Positions 16,168-25,976 are shown, counted from the first letter of the stretch. The stretch: 64,000 bases of DNA from Pedobacter panaciterrae (GCF_013204795.1 NZ_JABMKW010000020.1:248001-312000); one strand, 5' to 3'. Translations and numbers: made by a program. The notes: generated by a model not told the origin, from the letters alone.

Positions 16168-18552
16168 ATGCTATATCTAATTCTTAAATCCACTCGATTT
16201 TATTACTGTTTAGTTTTCGTTTTGCTCCTCAGCACAATGCTTCTTAATGCCCAACTAAAACCTGGCAAAGTTACTGGCGATGTAGTGGATGAAAATAGCA
16301 CCGTACTTCCATTTGTACAAGTGACTTTAAAAAATAGTCGAGATTCCAGTACTGTAAAAGCTGTACTTGCTGATGACAAAGGACACTTTGCCTTTGAGAT
16401 TCCTGCAGGAAAATATTTGATCGAGCTCAAGATGATGGGTTATGGCACAGGTTACTCTAAAGTTTTCGATATTGCTAATGCACGAACTGAATCGCCCGGC
16501 ACCATACAACTTAAACCGGTTGCAACACAACTGGCTGCTGTAAACATTTCCGCATCGCTTCCATTTGTGGAAAGAAGGGCTGACAAACTCATCGTTAACT
16601 TGAATGGATTAGGTTCTGGTGCGCCAATAATCGAAGTCATGAACCAACTGCCGGGCGTTACCGTTACACCAGATGACCGGATTAGTCTAAACGGAAAATC
16701 GGTTCAGATTTATATCGACGGCAAAGCCACCACGCTTTCTGGAGAAGCATTAGCGGGCTTGCTAAAAGGTATGTCTTCATCGGCTATTCAAAAAGTAGAA
16801 CTCATTGCTCAACCATCAGCCAAATATGATGCTGCAGGAAATGGCGCTATCATTAATATTATCCGTAAACGCAATTACAAAACCGGATTGAACGGGAATA
16901 TCTATGCTGGCGGTGGTAAAGGAACATTTGGAAAAGCGAATGGCGGAATCAACCTAAATTACAAGGGAGAAGTTTATAACCTACTATTAAACTTTGATTA
17001 TAATTACAATGATTATTTTTACAACATTTACATTGCTTCCACCTTCTTTAATGCTAAGGGAACACCAATCGGTCGCTCTGTCTCCGATATCCAAAGTACA
17101 AGAACCAACGCCAATTATACACCCAACTTGGGCGTAGATTTTTACCTTTCTAAACGCACTACTTTGTCTGCTTCAGTTAAACCGGGATTTCAAAGCTTTG
17201 ATCGGGATGGTTTTGCCAACATCAATAATACTGATCAGGCAGGAAATGACCTTACGCAATCCAAATTTGTCAATCTGGTTGATATTCGTGCAACCAATTT
17301 CTCTTCAGGATTCCACCTACAACATCAATTTGATACTGTGGGACGAGAACTAACCACAGATTTAGATTATTATCGTTATGGAAACTATAACGATCAGGAT
17401 AATCGAACCATCACTTTCAATCCAGTTTCAGATTTGCCAAGTGTGATAGCACAGAACCGAGTTTTTGAAGTCTATGCATTCAAAATGGATTATGCTCACC
17501 CATTAGGCAATGGCCGTCAATTAGAGATGGGTATGAAAACAAGTTATGTCAATTCCGGAAATAATAATTTTTATCAGGATATGAATGGTCAGCAAACCGA
17601 TTTATTCAATTATAAAGAAAGTATTTCTGCAATTTATTTAACTTATGGTCGTACTGGTCAAAAGTTTTCATATCAGTTAGGTGTTAGAGGAGAGTATACG
17701 CATGGGCAGAGTAGGAGCTACCTTCAATCATTTCCATCACTCCATTTCGATTATAAACTAACTAAAAACCATAACCTTACATTAGGGCTCAACAAAAGGG
17801 TAGAACGTCCAGGTTACGAAAGTCTAAACCCGCTGGTACGCATCATTAGCAGTAACAATTTACAACAGGGAAATCCTGCACTTCTACCTGTAATTGCCTA
17901 CAATGCCGACTTGTGGTATGGCTATAAAAATGCATTTTTCTTCGGCCTTACTTACAGTTATAGTGTCAATGATTTTACCAATCTCTCTGTTCCGCTAAAT
18001 GACGGCGTTATTACTACATTGCCAGGTAATGCTGATTATTCTGATTATTTCACACTGCAAGCCATATACGGTAAACAAGTGCTGTCATGGTGGTATACGA
18101 GTACCAATGCTATTTTATCGAAACGATCTTTTAAAGGTGAATTTAATAGTGTCTTACTACAGAACGACGGTATTTTCAGTCTCACTGGAACTTCGTACAA
18201 TAGTTTCTCGCTCAGCAAGAACTTCTCTTTGATGTTTCTTCTCAATTACCAGGGTAAAAGCATAAGCCGCTCCATTACCAACCAAGCTTTCGCCTATTTA
18301 ACTGCAGGTGTTCGGCAGCAGTTTTTAAATAAACGTGCCTCCGCCCAGCTTAGCATTGTTGACCTATTTAAATCATACCGAAATTACTACCAACAAAATA
18401 GTGGCGCTGTACAACAAATATGGCGAAACAAGTTTGAAACCAGAATGGTGAAATTAAACTTCAGTTACAACTTTGGAGGTACCATAAAAAATACTAAGAA
18501 AAGTAATGGCGCGGAAGAAGAAAGGAAACGAAGTACTTTAAACGAAAATTGA
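16168..18552 (+). CDS. TonB-linked outer-membrane beta-barrel family protein (OMP_b-brl_3 type)
   Basis: I choose ATG 16168, giving 794 residues, since it opens the signal peptide directly (MLYLILKSTRFYYCLV...LLNAQ) and lies 24 bases after a -7 box. A carboxypeptidase-regulatory-like domain follows (VTGDVVDENSTVLPFVQVTL), then a plug (MNQLPGVTVTPDDRISLNGKSV, KVELIAQPSAKYDAAGNGAIINI) and a long barrel ending with NFSYNFGG and a charged tail of about 20 residues. Its proximity to the BlaI - M56/TonB_C pair and the shared operator cluster suggest it is regulated by, and perhaps physically senses for, that pair. The ligand is unknown; peptides or antimicrobials are possible. Confidence 0.88.
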   Translation: MLYLILKSTRFYYCLVFVLLLSTMLLNAQLKPGKVTGDVVDENSTVLPFVQVTLKNSRDSSTVKAVLADDKGHFAFEIPAGKYLIELKMMGYGTGYSKVFDIANARTESPGTIQLKPVATQLAAVNISASLPFVERRADKLIVNLNGLGSGAPIIEVMNQLPGVTVTPDDRISLNGKSVQIYIDGKATTLSGEALAGLLKGMSSSAIQKVELIAQPSAKYDAAGNGAIINIIRKRNYKTGLNGNIYAGGGKGTFGKANGGINLNYKGEVYNLLLNFDYNYNDYFYNIYIASTFFNAKGTPIGRSVSDIQSTRTNANYTPNLGVDFYLSKRTTLSASVKPGFQSFDRDGFANINNTDQAGNDLTQSKFVNLVDIRATNFSSGFHLQHQFDTVGRELTTDLDYYRYGNYNDQDNRTITFNPVSDLPSVIAQNRVFEVYAFKMDYAHPLGNGRQLEMGMKTSYVNSGNNNFYQDMNGQQTDLFNYKESISAIYLTYGRTGQKFSYQLGVRGEYTHGQSRSYLQSFPSLHFDYKLTKNHNLTLGLNKRVERPGYESLNPLVRIISSNNLQQGNPALLPVIAYNADLWYGYKNAFFFGLTYSYSVNDFTNLSVPLNDGVITTLPGNADYSDYFTLQAIYGKQVLSWWYTSTNAILSKRSFKGEFNSVLLQNDGIFSLTGTSYNSFSLSKNFSLMFLLNYQGKSISRSITNQAFAYLTAGVRQQFLNKRASAQLSIVDLFKSYRNYYQQNSGAVQQIWRNKFETRMVKLNFSYNFGGTIKNTKKSNGAEEERKRSTLNEN

Positions 18553-18609
18553 AAAAAGGAGTAAACAGATATGTTACATTCATTATATTTGTTTACTCAT
18601 CTTAATCCT

Positions 18610-19455
18610 ATGAAAAAGCTCTACTTATGGCTTATTGTAAGTCTGATTTCTGTTAATCTGTTTGCACAAACAAATACTGCAAAACAAGATATTATTCAAA
18701 AACTTAACGGCGAAGAAATGAAAGGCAAAGTTGTCAAGGTAACCGACAGCGATGTTACATTTATATATGATGGCGAAACTGCGGAATACGTCGTTAAAAA
18801 ATTTGATATTGCTAAAATTGTGCATTCCAGTGGCAGAATTGAAATAATCAGCCAACAGAGTCAGCCTTCTCAGGACCGCCAAAAAGATCCTGTAAGCATG
18901 TCTGCCTCCCCAGCTGATCATCACAATAAAATAGCTGTCCTCCCATTCACTTATTTGATGGACAATCAACCTGGCGCAGATGCAATTGGCCTCAAGGCAC
19001 AGGAAGACACTTATGGATTCCTTTCACAGCATTCGGCAGGTTATACCATTTTGGATTCAAGAACAACCAATGCTATGTTAGCCAAGGCAGGGGTAACCAG
19101 AGACAAAATGATAAGTTTTACCATGAAAGAAATTTGTGATATACTTGGTGTAGAGTATATTGTTGATGGCATAGTTACACAAAATAAAGGCTACCAGACC
19201 AGTTCTTCAAGCGAAAATTCAAATACCAAGGTGAAACGCGATGGCGACAAAGATGTAAAAGGAATTTCTTCTTACGGTTCCTCATCCAGCAATGCTGTTC
19301 AACGATACGATGTGGCCGTAAGTCTGCATATTTATATGGACAATAACGCCAGTATTTATAGCCAGACCCATAAAGCTTTTTTAAGTAATACCGATGGTTC
19401 TTATGCTGGCCCATTGGAATATCTGCTCAAAAGATGCCCACTTTACAGAAAATAA
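18610..19455 (+). CDS. Exported protein with CsgG/curli-like C-terminal region
   Basis: ATG 18610 (MKKLYLWLIVSLISVNLFAQ) starts a clear signal peptide; the longer frame upstream is unlikely. The 281-residue chain has a small N-terminal beta domain (LNGEEMKGKVVKVTDSDVTFIYDGE, a type common in Bacteroidota lipid or wall proteins), then KIAVLPFTYL...GFLSQHSAGYTILDSRTTNAMLAKAGV, which recalls CsgG/FlgO-like folds that handle variable periplasmic cargo. A Ser-rich linker (about 195-230) precedes the last strand. It follows the barrel gene after 58 bases, so co-transcription is possible. The exact role is unknown. Confidence 0.6.
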   Translation: MKKLYLWLIVSLISVNLFAQTNTAKQDIIQKLNGEEMKGKVVKVTDSDVTFIYDGETAEYVVKKFDIAKIVHSSGRIEIISQQSQPSQDRQKDPVSMSASPADHHNKIAVLPFTYLMDNQPGADAIGLKAQEDTYGFLSQHSAGYTILDSRTTNAMLAKAGVTRDKMISFTMKEICDILGVEYIVDGIVTQNKGYQTSSSSENSNTKVKRDGDKDVKGISSYGSSSSNAVQRYDVAVSLHIYMDNNASIYSQTHKAFLSNTDGSYAGPLEYLLKRCPLYRK

Positions 19456-19498
19456 AACTACTCAATAGACCAAACGCCTTACAGTTTTGTTGCGGTTT

Positions 19499-20242
19499 TC
19501 AAGTCCATTTCCCAACAAACTGAGCAAAAGCATCTTTATGCTGATCACCCACGCTGATCATCATTTTGCCAATATGTACCGAGTTTTTGGTCATGGATGT
19601 GATCTTATCCAGTGAAACGATAAACGAACGATGCACACGCATGAAACGTTTCGGGGGTAATTTTTCTTCCAATGCTTTCAAGCTGGTACGCGATAGGGTT
19701 GCTTTCTCGGCATTCTTTAGTTCAACCTTTACATAATCCTTTAAGCCTTCGATATACAGAATATCATCCAGGGCGATGCGCACAAGTTGATATTCCACTT
19801 TCAGAAAAAGATAATCTTCGTCTGCACTTTCTGTTTCATTTGCCACGGGGGCTTTTGCAGCAGGCTTATTTAGTAATTCAGCATAGTTCAAAGCCTTTTG
19901 GGCAGTCCGGTGAAATTCTTTGTAATTAAAGGGCTTTAGCAGATAATCCAAAGCATCTACTGTGTATCCCTCCAGGGCAAACTGGTTGTAAGCTGTAGTA
20001 AATATAATGCGCGGTTTATCAAGCCCCGTGTCCAGTACGCGTGCCAGCTCAATGCCATTTAGGTCGGGCATTTGTATGTCCAGAAATATGAGGTCAATCT
20101 TCTCAGTGCGAATGGCTTTTAGTGCATGCACAGCATTTGCGTATTTTCCTGCCAGGTGCAAAAAAGGCGTTTGTTCAATGAATTTGCACACCTGACTAAG
20201 TGCCAGGGGCTCATCATCAACTGCAATGCAATTCAATATCAT
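19499..20242 (-). CDS. LytTR-family response regulator
   Basis: A 247-residue regulator with a receiver (VDDEPLALSQ, phospho-Asp in LIFLDIQMPDLNG, Lys in LLKPFNYKEF) and, after an Ala/Pro/Glu linker, a LytTR domain (YLFLKVEYQLVRIALDDILYIEGLKDYVKVEL; FMRVHRSFIVSLDKI). Its start overlaps the end of the upstream kinase gene by four bases. A pair of imperfect repeats 21 bases apart lies upstream of the operon and the divergent VanZ-like gene and is a candidate target. It is a separate system from the LytTR pair at 12.6-14.4 kb. Confidence 0.92.
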   Translation of the reverse strand: MILNCIAVDDEPLALSQVCKFIEQTPFLHLAGKYANAVHALKAIRTEKIDLIFLDIQMPDLNGIELARVLDTGLDKPRIIFTTAYNQFALEGYTVDALDYLLKPFNYKEFHRTAQKALNYAELLNKPAAKAPVANETESADEDYLFLKVEYQLVRIALDDILYIEGLKDYVKVELKNAEKATLSRTSLKALEEKLPPKRFMRVHRSFIVSLDKITSMTKNSVHIGKMMISVGDQHKDAFAQFVGKWT

Positions 20243-21321
20243 AACAGATCCAGAATTAAGTGAACAGTGTACTCATTATCGGCATTGAGCTCGCAGATCT
20301 CTAGTTTATGTTTACCTGAATAAAGCAGCTCGAGCCTCCTGCGGGTATTCACCAAACCAATGCCGCCGCTGGTATCTAAGCTAACACTATTATCTTTCAT
20401 TATCGAATTTTTTACAGTAATATCAAGCAGACTTTCCCGTTGCAGGATCACAATATCGATATGACTTTGCGCTGTCGCACTCACCCCATGCTTAAAGGCA
20501 TTTTCAAGGAAAGGCAATAAAATCATCGGTGCCATGGGCATATCCTTTAATTGCGGGGGAGTATCAATCTTCACCTTTACTGCGTCGGTTAACCGCAATT
20601 GCATCAGACTAATGTAATCCTCCACAAAGGCAATTTCCTGGCTCAGCTGGGTTTGTCCCTGCTGCGTTTCATAAAGCAAATACCGCATCATGCGAGAAAG
20701 CTGGTGAATGGCCTCGCCGGCCATATCCCCGTCAACCTGGGTAAGCACATAAATATTGTTCAATGTATTAAAGAAGAAATGCGGGTTGATCTGTGTCTTA
20801 AGGAACGACAACTCTGAAGTGATCTTGTCTTTTTCCATCTCCTCGCGTTTCTGCTTATCTTTTTGCCATTTCCCAATGGTGGCCAGGCTGGTACTGATAC
20901 CAAGCACCATTACAGAAATAACTAAAGTAAACACTTGCAATATATTTTCTCCTCGGTGTGCCAATATCTTCATCATCAAACGTTTATGAAAAGATTCATC
21001 AAACAGCCATTGATGAAAGTTAAGCGCCGGTTCACTCCAACCATCTAAAAGCACGATAACTATAATCACCCCAATGATTATTGCAAAATAGTAACCAGGA
21101 TGTTTTTTTAACAAAAACCTGGGCACCAGAACAAAAGCATTGATATAAAATGCAATCACCAGCAGGCCAAGCGTAATTACCTGTCTTATCCAGAATGCAT
21201 AATGAATATTAATCCCTGAAAAAAAAGGCAGATAAAAAAATATAGCCAGCCCGAATACACTCCAAACCAGGATATGTATCAATATGGTTATCAGCTTGCT
21301 TTTTGATAGTAATAGTTTCAT
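20239..21321 (-). CDS. LytS/YehU-type sensor histidine kinase
   Basis: A 360-residue membrane kinase with four helices in residues about 10-150 (LIHILVWSVFGLAIFFYLPF, VITLGLLVIAFYINAFVLVP, YYFAIIIGVIIVIVLLDG, VFTLVISVMVLGIST). The phospho-His is in INPHFFFNTLNNIYVLT and the ATP-binding part shows LLPFLENAFKHGV and GIGLVNTRRRLELLY. It is coupled to the LytTR regulator by a four-base overlap. It is divergent from the VanZ-like / outer-membrane barrel operon, making that operon its most likely target. Confidence 0.9.
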   Translation of the reverse strand: MKLLLSKSKLITILIHILVWSVFGLAIFFYLPFFSGINIHYAFWIRQVITLGLLVIAFYINAFVLVPRFLLKKHPGYYFAIIIGVIIVIVLLDGWSEPALNFHQWLFDESFHKRLMMKILAHRGENILQVFTLVISVMVLGISTSLATIGKWQKDKQKREEMEKDKITSELSFLKTQINPHFFFNTLNNIYVLTQVDGDMAGEAIHQLSRMMRYLLYETQQGQTQLSQEIAFVEDYISLMQLRLTDAVKVKIDTPPQLKDMPMAPMILLPFLENAFKHGVSATAQSHIDIVILQRESLLDITVKNSIMKDNSVSLDTSGGIGLVNTRRRLELLYSGKHKLEICELNADNEYTVHLILDLL

Positions 21322-21417
21322 TTCATAAAACTGGTTTCATTATTTGTCCGGAACATAATAAAAACAGCTGCAATATCACTTATTAACTGGTTTCCTGCAA
21401 ATTCCAGCGCTATTGAG

Positions 21418-21451
21418 CCATTTTGTGCCGACCAACAGGCATTTTTCGTCT
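21418..21451. promoter_or_regulatory. Imperfect 21-bp spaced repeat between kinase and VanZ-like genes
   Basis: CATTTTGTGCCG (from 21419) and CATTTTTCGTCT (from 21440) begin exactly 21 bases apart in the space between the divergent LytS kinase and VanZ-like genes. The spacing equals that of the ATACCA array of the other LytTR system, which makes this a candidate binding site for the regulator at 19499. The sequence match is only partial. Confidence 0.4.
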
Positions 21452-21584
21452 TTTAACGGGGATTACCTTTTTTTATGATATATAAGATCTCGTTAATCGA
21501 ACAAAAAGAAGCCTCCGTCTATGATCTGCTTGTCGCGGTATATTACATTTTAGGATGGATAAATAATGCTTTTGCTTTGTGTCT

Positions 21585-22475
21585 ATGAAGAAGCAATTAA
21601 TATCAACATTTATTCTCATCGCTTATAGTGCGATCCTGATCAAGGTAATGGTATTTAAGGATGTGCCCATGATCAGGATAGGCTCCTTGATGATTTATTT
21701 TGGTGGATCACAAACAGGTCCGGCCAATTTAGTTCCGTTCAAAACCATTTTGGTGTATCTGCTAGGGGAGAAGGGCTTGGTAATCGGAGGCATTAATCTT
21801 ATCGGAAACATTATTTTGCTGGTACCGGTAGGATTGCTGGGCCCTTTGGTTTTTGCGGACATCACATGGAAAAAAATGTTTGTGCTTGCAATTGCCACCG
21901 GTTTTGCAATCGAGGGATTACAGGTACTATTGCGTGTGGGCATATTTGATATTGATGATGTTATATTAAACGGACTTGGTGTTATGATAGGCTATTGGGC
22001 CTTTACCGTTCTGGGAAGGAAGCTGCGTTTGATGGAATCCAAAAATATCAGGATTGCCGTAATTATAATGATGCTTGTAGCTGCTGGTGTAGCATGTTAT
22101 GGTCTTGTTATTTATCAGAAAGGTCAGTTTCCGGTACGTTTGGAACCGGGCCCGGAGCGCGGCAGGTCTGACCGTGCTGAAGAGGGTCAAGGTAGTGGGC
22201 CTTCTCAAGGCAACGACCCCTGTGGGGGCACCGGTGGCCTGGGGCAGATTGTAAGTACAGGAAATCAGGCTATCATTGTTCAACAGCGCGACGGCGAGAA
22301 AGTAATGATTAAACTTACCCGCCAGACAACCATCAGAAACTCTTCAGGCGCCATCTTAGTGTCCGATTTAAAAATAGGTAGCAGGGTAACAATAGTTACC
22401 TACCAGTCAGATGCAGAGGGCAACAAAATTGCAACAGCTGTTTTGGTTTGCAACGCACCAAATCAGGGATCATGA
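21585..22475 (+). CDS. VanZ-like membrane protein with C-terminal beta domain
   Basis: ATG 21585 is used rather than the GTG two codons before. The 296-residue protein has VanZ motifs in order: GPANLVPFKTI, NLIGNIILLVPVGLLGP, ATGFAIEGLQVLL and FDIDDVILNGLGVMIGYW, with four or five helices up to residue about 190. A Gly/Pro/Arg-rich linker with GPERGRSDRAEEGQG leads into a small beta domain (QAIIVQQRDGEKVMIKLTRQTTIRNSSG...SDLKIGSRVTIVTY) like DUF5666-type domains. This tail is not part of ordinary VanZ. Its stop codon overlaps the start of the following barrel gene (ATGA). A TTGCTTTG element ends only five bases before the ATG. Confidence 0.8.
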   Translation: MKKQLISTFILIAYSAILIKVMVFKDVPMIRIGSLMIYFGGSQTGPANLVPFKTILVYLLGEKGLVIGGINLIGNIILLVPVGLLGPLVFADITWKKMFVLAIATGFAIEGLQVLLRVGIFDIDDVILNGLGVMIGYWAFTVLGRKLRLMESKNIRIAVIIMMLVAAGVACYGLVIYQKGQFPVRLEPGPERGRSDRAEEGQGSGPSQGNDPCGGTGGLGQIVSTGNQAIIVQQRDGEKVMIKLTRQTTIRNSSGAILVSDLKIGSRVTIVTYQSDAEGNKIATAVLVCNAPNQGS

Positions 22476-25261
22476 GACGTCTACATTTTCTTTCAGTTGC
22501 TGCCTTGCTTTTCAGTATGCAGGTTTACGCACAAACCGGCCGTCAGGTAACCGGTGTGGTAAAAGATTCCACAGGAGCAACGCTACCATGGGCAACGATT
22601 AAATTGTTTACAGATAAAGACAGTTCAGTTGTTGCTACTAATTCCACTGGCAGGTTTACCTTCTCATCGGTATCAGTTAATCAATTCAGCCTGGTGGTTA
22701 CTTCTTTAGGTTATCAGGGTGTTAAACGGCGGTATAATCTTGTTCCTAACAACATCACAGCCGAACTAGATCCAATCGTATTAAAAAGTGACCCTATTAC
22801 GCTTCAAGGTGTTACAGTCACTAATGCTAATGCGGTTAAAATAAGGGAAGATACAATTGAATACAATGCATCAGCATACAAAGTGCGAGAAGGTGCAGTA
22901 ATTGAAGACGCCATTAAGAAAATGCCTGGTTTAGAAGTAAGTAACGATGGTAACATCACAGCACAAGGTAAACAAGTAAACAAGGTGCGACTCAACGGGA
23001 AAGATTATATGGCAGGTGATGTGAAAAGCCTGACCCGAAACTTGCCTGCAAATCTGGTGCAGAATGTACAGGTCATAAACGATTACGGTGATCAGGCCAA
23101 TATTACGGGCATCAAAATCGGTGACCCACAAAAGGTATTAAACATTAATATCAGGAAGGATAAAAATCATGGCTATTTTGGTCAGGGAACTGTGGGCAGT
23201 GGCCGTGATGCTGTTCGGGAAACAGCAGGGATAAAAAATGGGGGTCGTTATGTCGGAGCAACCAATGTATTCAGTTTCCAGGACAAGCGTCAGATAACCA
23301 TATCAGGTGACGTCAACAATACCAATACAAGCCTGTTTACCTTTACTGGCGGAGACCGTCCGAATGTGTTTGGTCCGGATCCAAAAGGTATTACTACCAC
23401 ACGCTCATTAGGGTTTAACTATCGTGATGATTGGAGTAAAAAGGTAAAAGTTTACGGCAGCTATAGTCTTGCAGACAACTCGGTATACACCACTTTAAAA
23501 ACGGTTCAAAATAACATATCAGGCCAGCTACCTTCAGTCCAGAACAGCAATAGCACAGAGAATACCCAGAATCTTAACCATCGTTTTAAATTCAATATAG
23601 AATACAAGCCAGATACAGTAAATTACTTTAAATTCATCCCTACGTTTTCGTACAGCGGGGGGCGCACCGATCAAAATTTTGCAAGTAGGCTACAAGCCCA
23701 AAATATCGGTAACACTTTAATCTCAGATTATACAAGAACTTTATTGTCTCACACCAAGGCGCCCAACTTTGGCCTTAGTGCATTGTACAACCATCGGTTT
23801 CGGAAGCGCGGGCGCAATCTCAATGTATTGTTAGCCAGTGGTACTACAAGAAATAAACAGTATCAGAATCCTGTCTACAATTATCTGGAAGGCAATGCCA
23901 ATGCCCCGGTAAATCAGATGATCAATACCAGCAGGCGTACCGACAGCTTGGGTCTTTCCTTGTCATACCTGGAGCCGATAAGTAAAAAAACATATCTGGA
24001 ATTCAATTACCAGTACCATAACGTACAAACAGGGGCGGACAGGCTTACCGACACGGTTACCGGCGCAGGTGATGTCAATCGCGATCCTAATTTAAGTAAC
24101 GATTACAATTTCAATTTCATCACCAACAATTTTACCGTAAACTATCAGGTAATTGACCAGAAATATAACTTTACATTGGGTGTGACCGCGCAACCAACAT
24201 TGCTGAAGGGCTCATCATCTGCCACTGCCCCGACACACAAAACCATATTTAATTTTTCACCGGTACTGCATTATGTTTATAACTTCTCCGACCTTCAGGC
24301 ACTGGCTTTGGACTACCAGGGAGCAAGCAATTCACCAGTCTATTACCAATTGCAGCCGGTGATTGACTTTTCAGAGGCCAGCTATCCGATACAGGGTAAC
24401 GCGGATCTGCTGCCCGAGTACAACAACAACTTTCAGATCAGGTATAACAAATTCGGAGACGGTACGGGCAAAACTTTTTTTGTGAATCTGAGTTTTACTC
24501 AAACTGACCATAAGATTGTAGCCAACACCGTTACCTATCCACGCAATTACAAAGCTGACCCAAGGCTAGCGGGGGCAATATTAACGAAATATCAGAATGC
24601 TTCTGGGTTTTATAATGCTTCGGCATATTATGCGTTTGCCAAGCCATGGGCAAAACGAAGATACAGCTTATTCTTTAATGGGAAGGTCACTTACAATAAC
24701 AACATTTCTTACCTCACTGATGTTCTCGATTCACTCGGTATTGATCAAACTGTCCAAAAGAATATCGCTAAAAACTTTGTGCTTTCTCAGGGAGTACGTT
24801 TCAGGGTAGATATTCCCGAGGTTTTAGACGCAGAGGCGAGTGCCAGTTATAGTATTAATCAATCCAAAAATTCTGTCGCACATGCCAATATTGACAATAA
24901 CTTTCAAACCATTACTCTTGGCACGAATGGCAACCTCTATTTCCTGAAAAATTGGACCTTAAATTATAACTACAGCAAGATGATTTATGAAGGCTTCAGT
25001 GGTTCCACCAACCCAAATATTCTGAATACCTACCTAGAGCGGCGTTTTCTAAAGAACAACATAGGTACGCTGCGCTTTTCTGTGTATGATGTATTTAGTG
25101 AGAATACAGGTTTTACCTCAACTCAAAACGCTTATGCCATTACGCAAAGCAGCGTAAACCGCTTAGGGCGTTATTACCTGCTCACCATTACACTCAGACT
25201 GCAAAAGTTTGTTGGTCGTCCTCCAAGGGGGATGCCAGGTGGCCCGGGTGGGGGTGGTTAG
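22472..25261 (+). CDS. TonB-linked outer-membrane beta-barrel receptor
   Basis: A 929-residue protein from ATG 22472 (MRRLHFLSVAALLFSMQVYAQ), which overlaps the VanZ stop as ATGA; the earlier in-frame start lies inside the VanZ gene. A carboxypeptidase-regulatory-like domain (VTGVVKDSTGATLPWATI) precedes a plug (IEDAIKKMPGLEVSNDGNITAQGKQVNKV...LNGKDYMAGD) and a long barrel. The C-terminal end is RPPRGMPGGPGGGG, a Gly/Pro tail seen in several Bacteroidota receptors. Tight coupling to the VanZ-like protein suggests that the two act together in the envelope, under the divergent LytS/LytTR pair. The ligand is unknown. Confidence 0.85.
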   Translation: MRRLHFLSVAALLFSMQVYAQTGRQVTGVVKDSTGATLPWATIKLFTDKDSSVVATNSTGRFTFSSVSVNQFSLVVTSLGYQGVKRRYNLVPNNITAELDPIVLKSDPITLQGVTVTNANAVKIREDTIEYNASAYKVREGAVIEDAIKKMPGLEVSNDGNITAQGKQVNKVRLNGKDYMAGDVKSLTRNLPANLVQNVQVINDYGDQANITGIKIGDPQKVLNINIRKDKNHGYFGQGTVGSGRDAVRETAGIKNGGRYVGATNVFSFQDKRQITISGDVNNTNTSLFTFTGGDRPNVFGPDPKGITTTRSLGFNYRDDWSKKVKVYGSYSLADNSVYTTLKTVQNNISGQLPSVQNSNSTENTQNLNHRFKFNIEYKPDTVNYFKFIPTFSYSGGRTDQNFASRLQAQNIGNTLISDYTRTLLSHTKAPNFGLSALYNHRFRKRGRNLNVLLASGTTRNKQYQNPVYNYLEGNANAPVNQMINTSRRTDSLGLSLSYLEPISKKTYLEFNYQYHNVQTGADRLTDTVTGAGDVNRDPNLSNDYNFNFITNNFTVNYQVIDQKYNFTLGVTAQPTLLKGSSSATAPTHKTIFNFSPVLHYVYNFSDLQALALDYQGASNSPVYYQLQPVIDFSEASYPIQGNADLLPEYNNNFQIRYNKFGDGTGKTFFVNLSFTQTDHKIVANTVTYPRNYKADPRLAGAILTKYQNASGFYNASAYYAFAKPWAKRRYSLFFNGKVTYNNNISYLTDVLDSLGIDQTVQKNIAKNFVLSQGVRFRVDIPEVLDAEASASYSINQSKNSVAHANIDNNFQTITLGTNGNLYFLKNWTLNYNYSKMIYEGFSGSTNPNILNTYLERRFLKNNIGTLRFSVYDVFSENTGFTSTQNAYAITQSSVNRLGRYYLLTITLRLQKFVGRPPRGMPGGPGGGG

Positions 25262-25283
25262 CCCCCGGGCTAAGTGCAAAAAT

Positions 25284-25964
25284 CTAATCTCCTCCTAACG
25301 GTTTTACTAACTTTAAGGTTTTTTCATTACCAGAATTTGCTGTTTTTGCATCATACTCAATGCTTTCGGTGATTAAGTCAGAATCATAAGCAATTCTGGC
25401 TTTTCCCTCAGGCACAAAAATACCTGTACCACCTTTGCTGTTATCAATGTTTATTAAACCAATAGTGTAATTTTTAATGTTGTTGCCTTCTTTTACACCC
25501 GAAATTATCGTAGCAAATATGGCAGAGTAGGAGCCATAAGTAGATTTAACTTTCCCGTAGATGGTAAAATTATTTCCCGAACCTGATATTGCCGTTACAA
25601 TGCTGGTATCTCTTAAAGTTAATACATGCTCGCCAATTAAGCTTATACCAAAATCATCATTGTGTTGGTCAAAAAATTTCACCTTTGAACTCAGAAATGC
25701 ATTTCCCGGTTTATCTCCGGATATGTTTGATGCTTTTAGAATCAGTGGCGATACATAAAATGCGCCCTCCATATTAGGGGGTGTTGTACCTTCATTAACT
25801 GGAAAATTTAATCTTTTAAGGGTATCTAAATATTGCTGTGGAATTACATCCTCGATTTTATTTTTAAGAATTTCTTCATTTGATGGCCCATCTTTATCTT
25901 TTTTGCATGAAGCAAGGTAAGAGATGCATATTATTGCCAGTGTTACAATTGAAGTGTTTTTCAT
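25284..25964 (-). CDS. Lipoprotein of unknown function
   Basis: A 226-residue lipoprotein: LAIICISYLASC places the lipid on Cys 20, followed by charged KKDKDG. The mature part starts with a helical stretch (NEEILKNKIEDVIPQQYLDTLKRLNFPVNEG) and continues as a beta-rich domain with FTIYGKVKSTYGSYSAIFATIISGV and GTGIFVPEGKARIAYDSDLI. No motif allows a functional call. It lies just 12 bases after the end of the upstream exported protein gene on the same strand (stop to start), so the two may be an operon. Confidence 0.7.
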   Translation of the reverse strand: MKNTSIVTLAIICISYLASCKKDKDGPSNEEILKNKIEDVIPQQYLDTLKRLNFPVNEGTTPPNMEGAFYVSPLILKASNISGDKPGNAFLSSKVKFFDQHNDDFGISLIGEHVLTLRDTSIVTAISGSGNNFTIYGKVKSTYGSYSAIFATIISGVKEGNNIKNYTIGLINIDNSKGGTGIFVPEGKARIAYDSDLITESIEYDAKTANSGNEKTLKLVKPLGGD

Positions 25965-25976
25965 TGGTATTATCTT

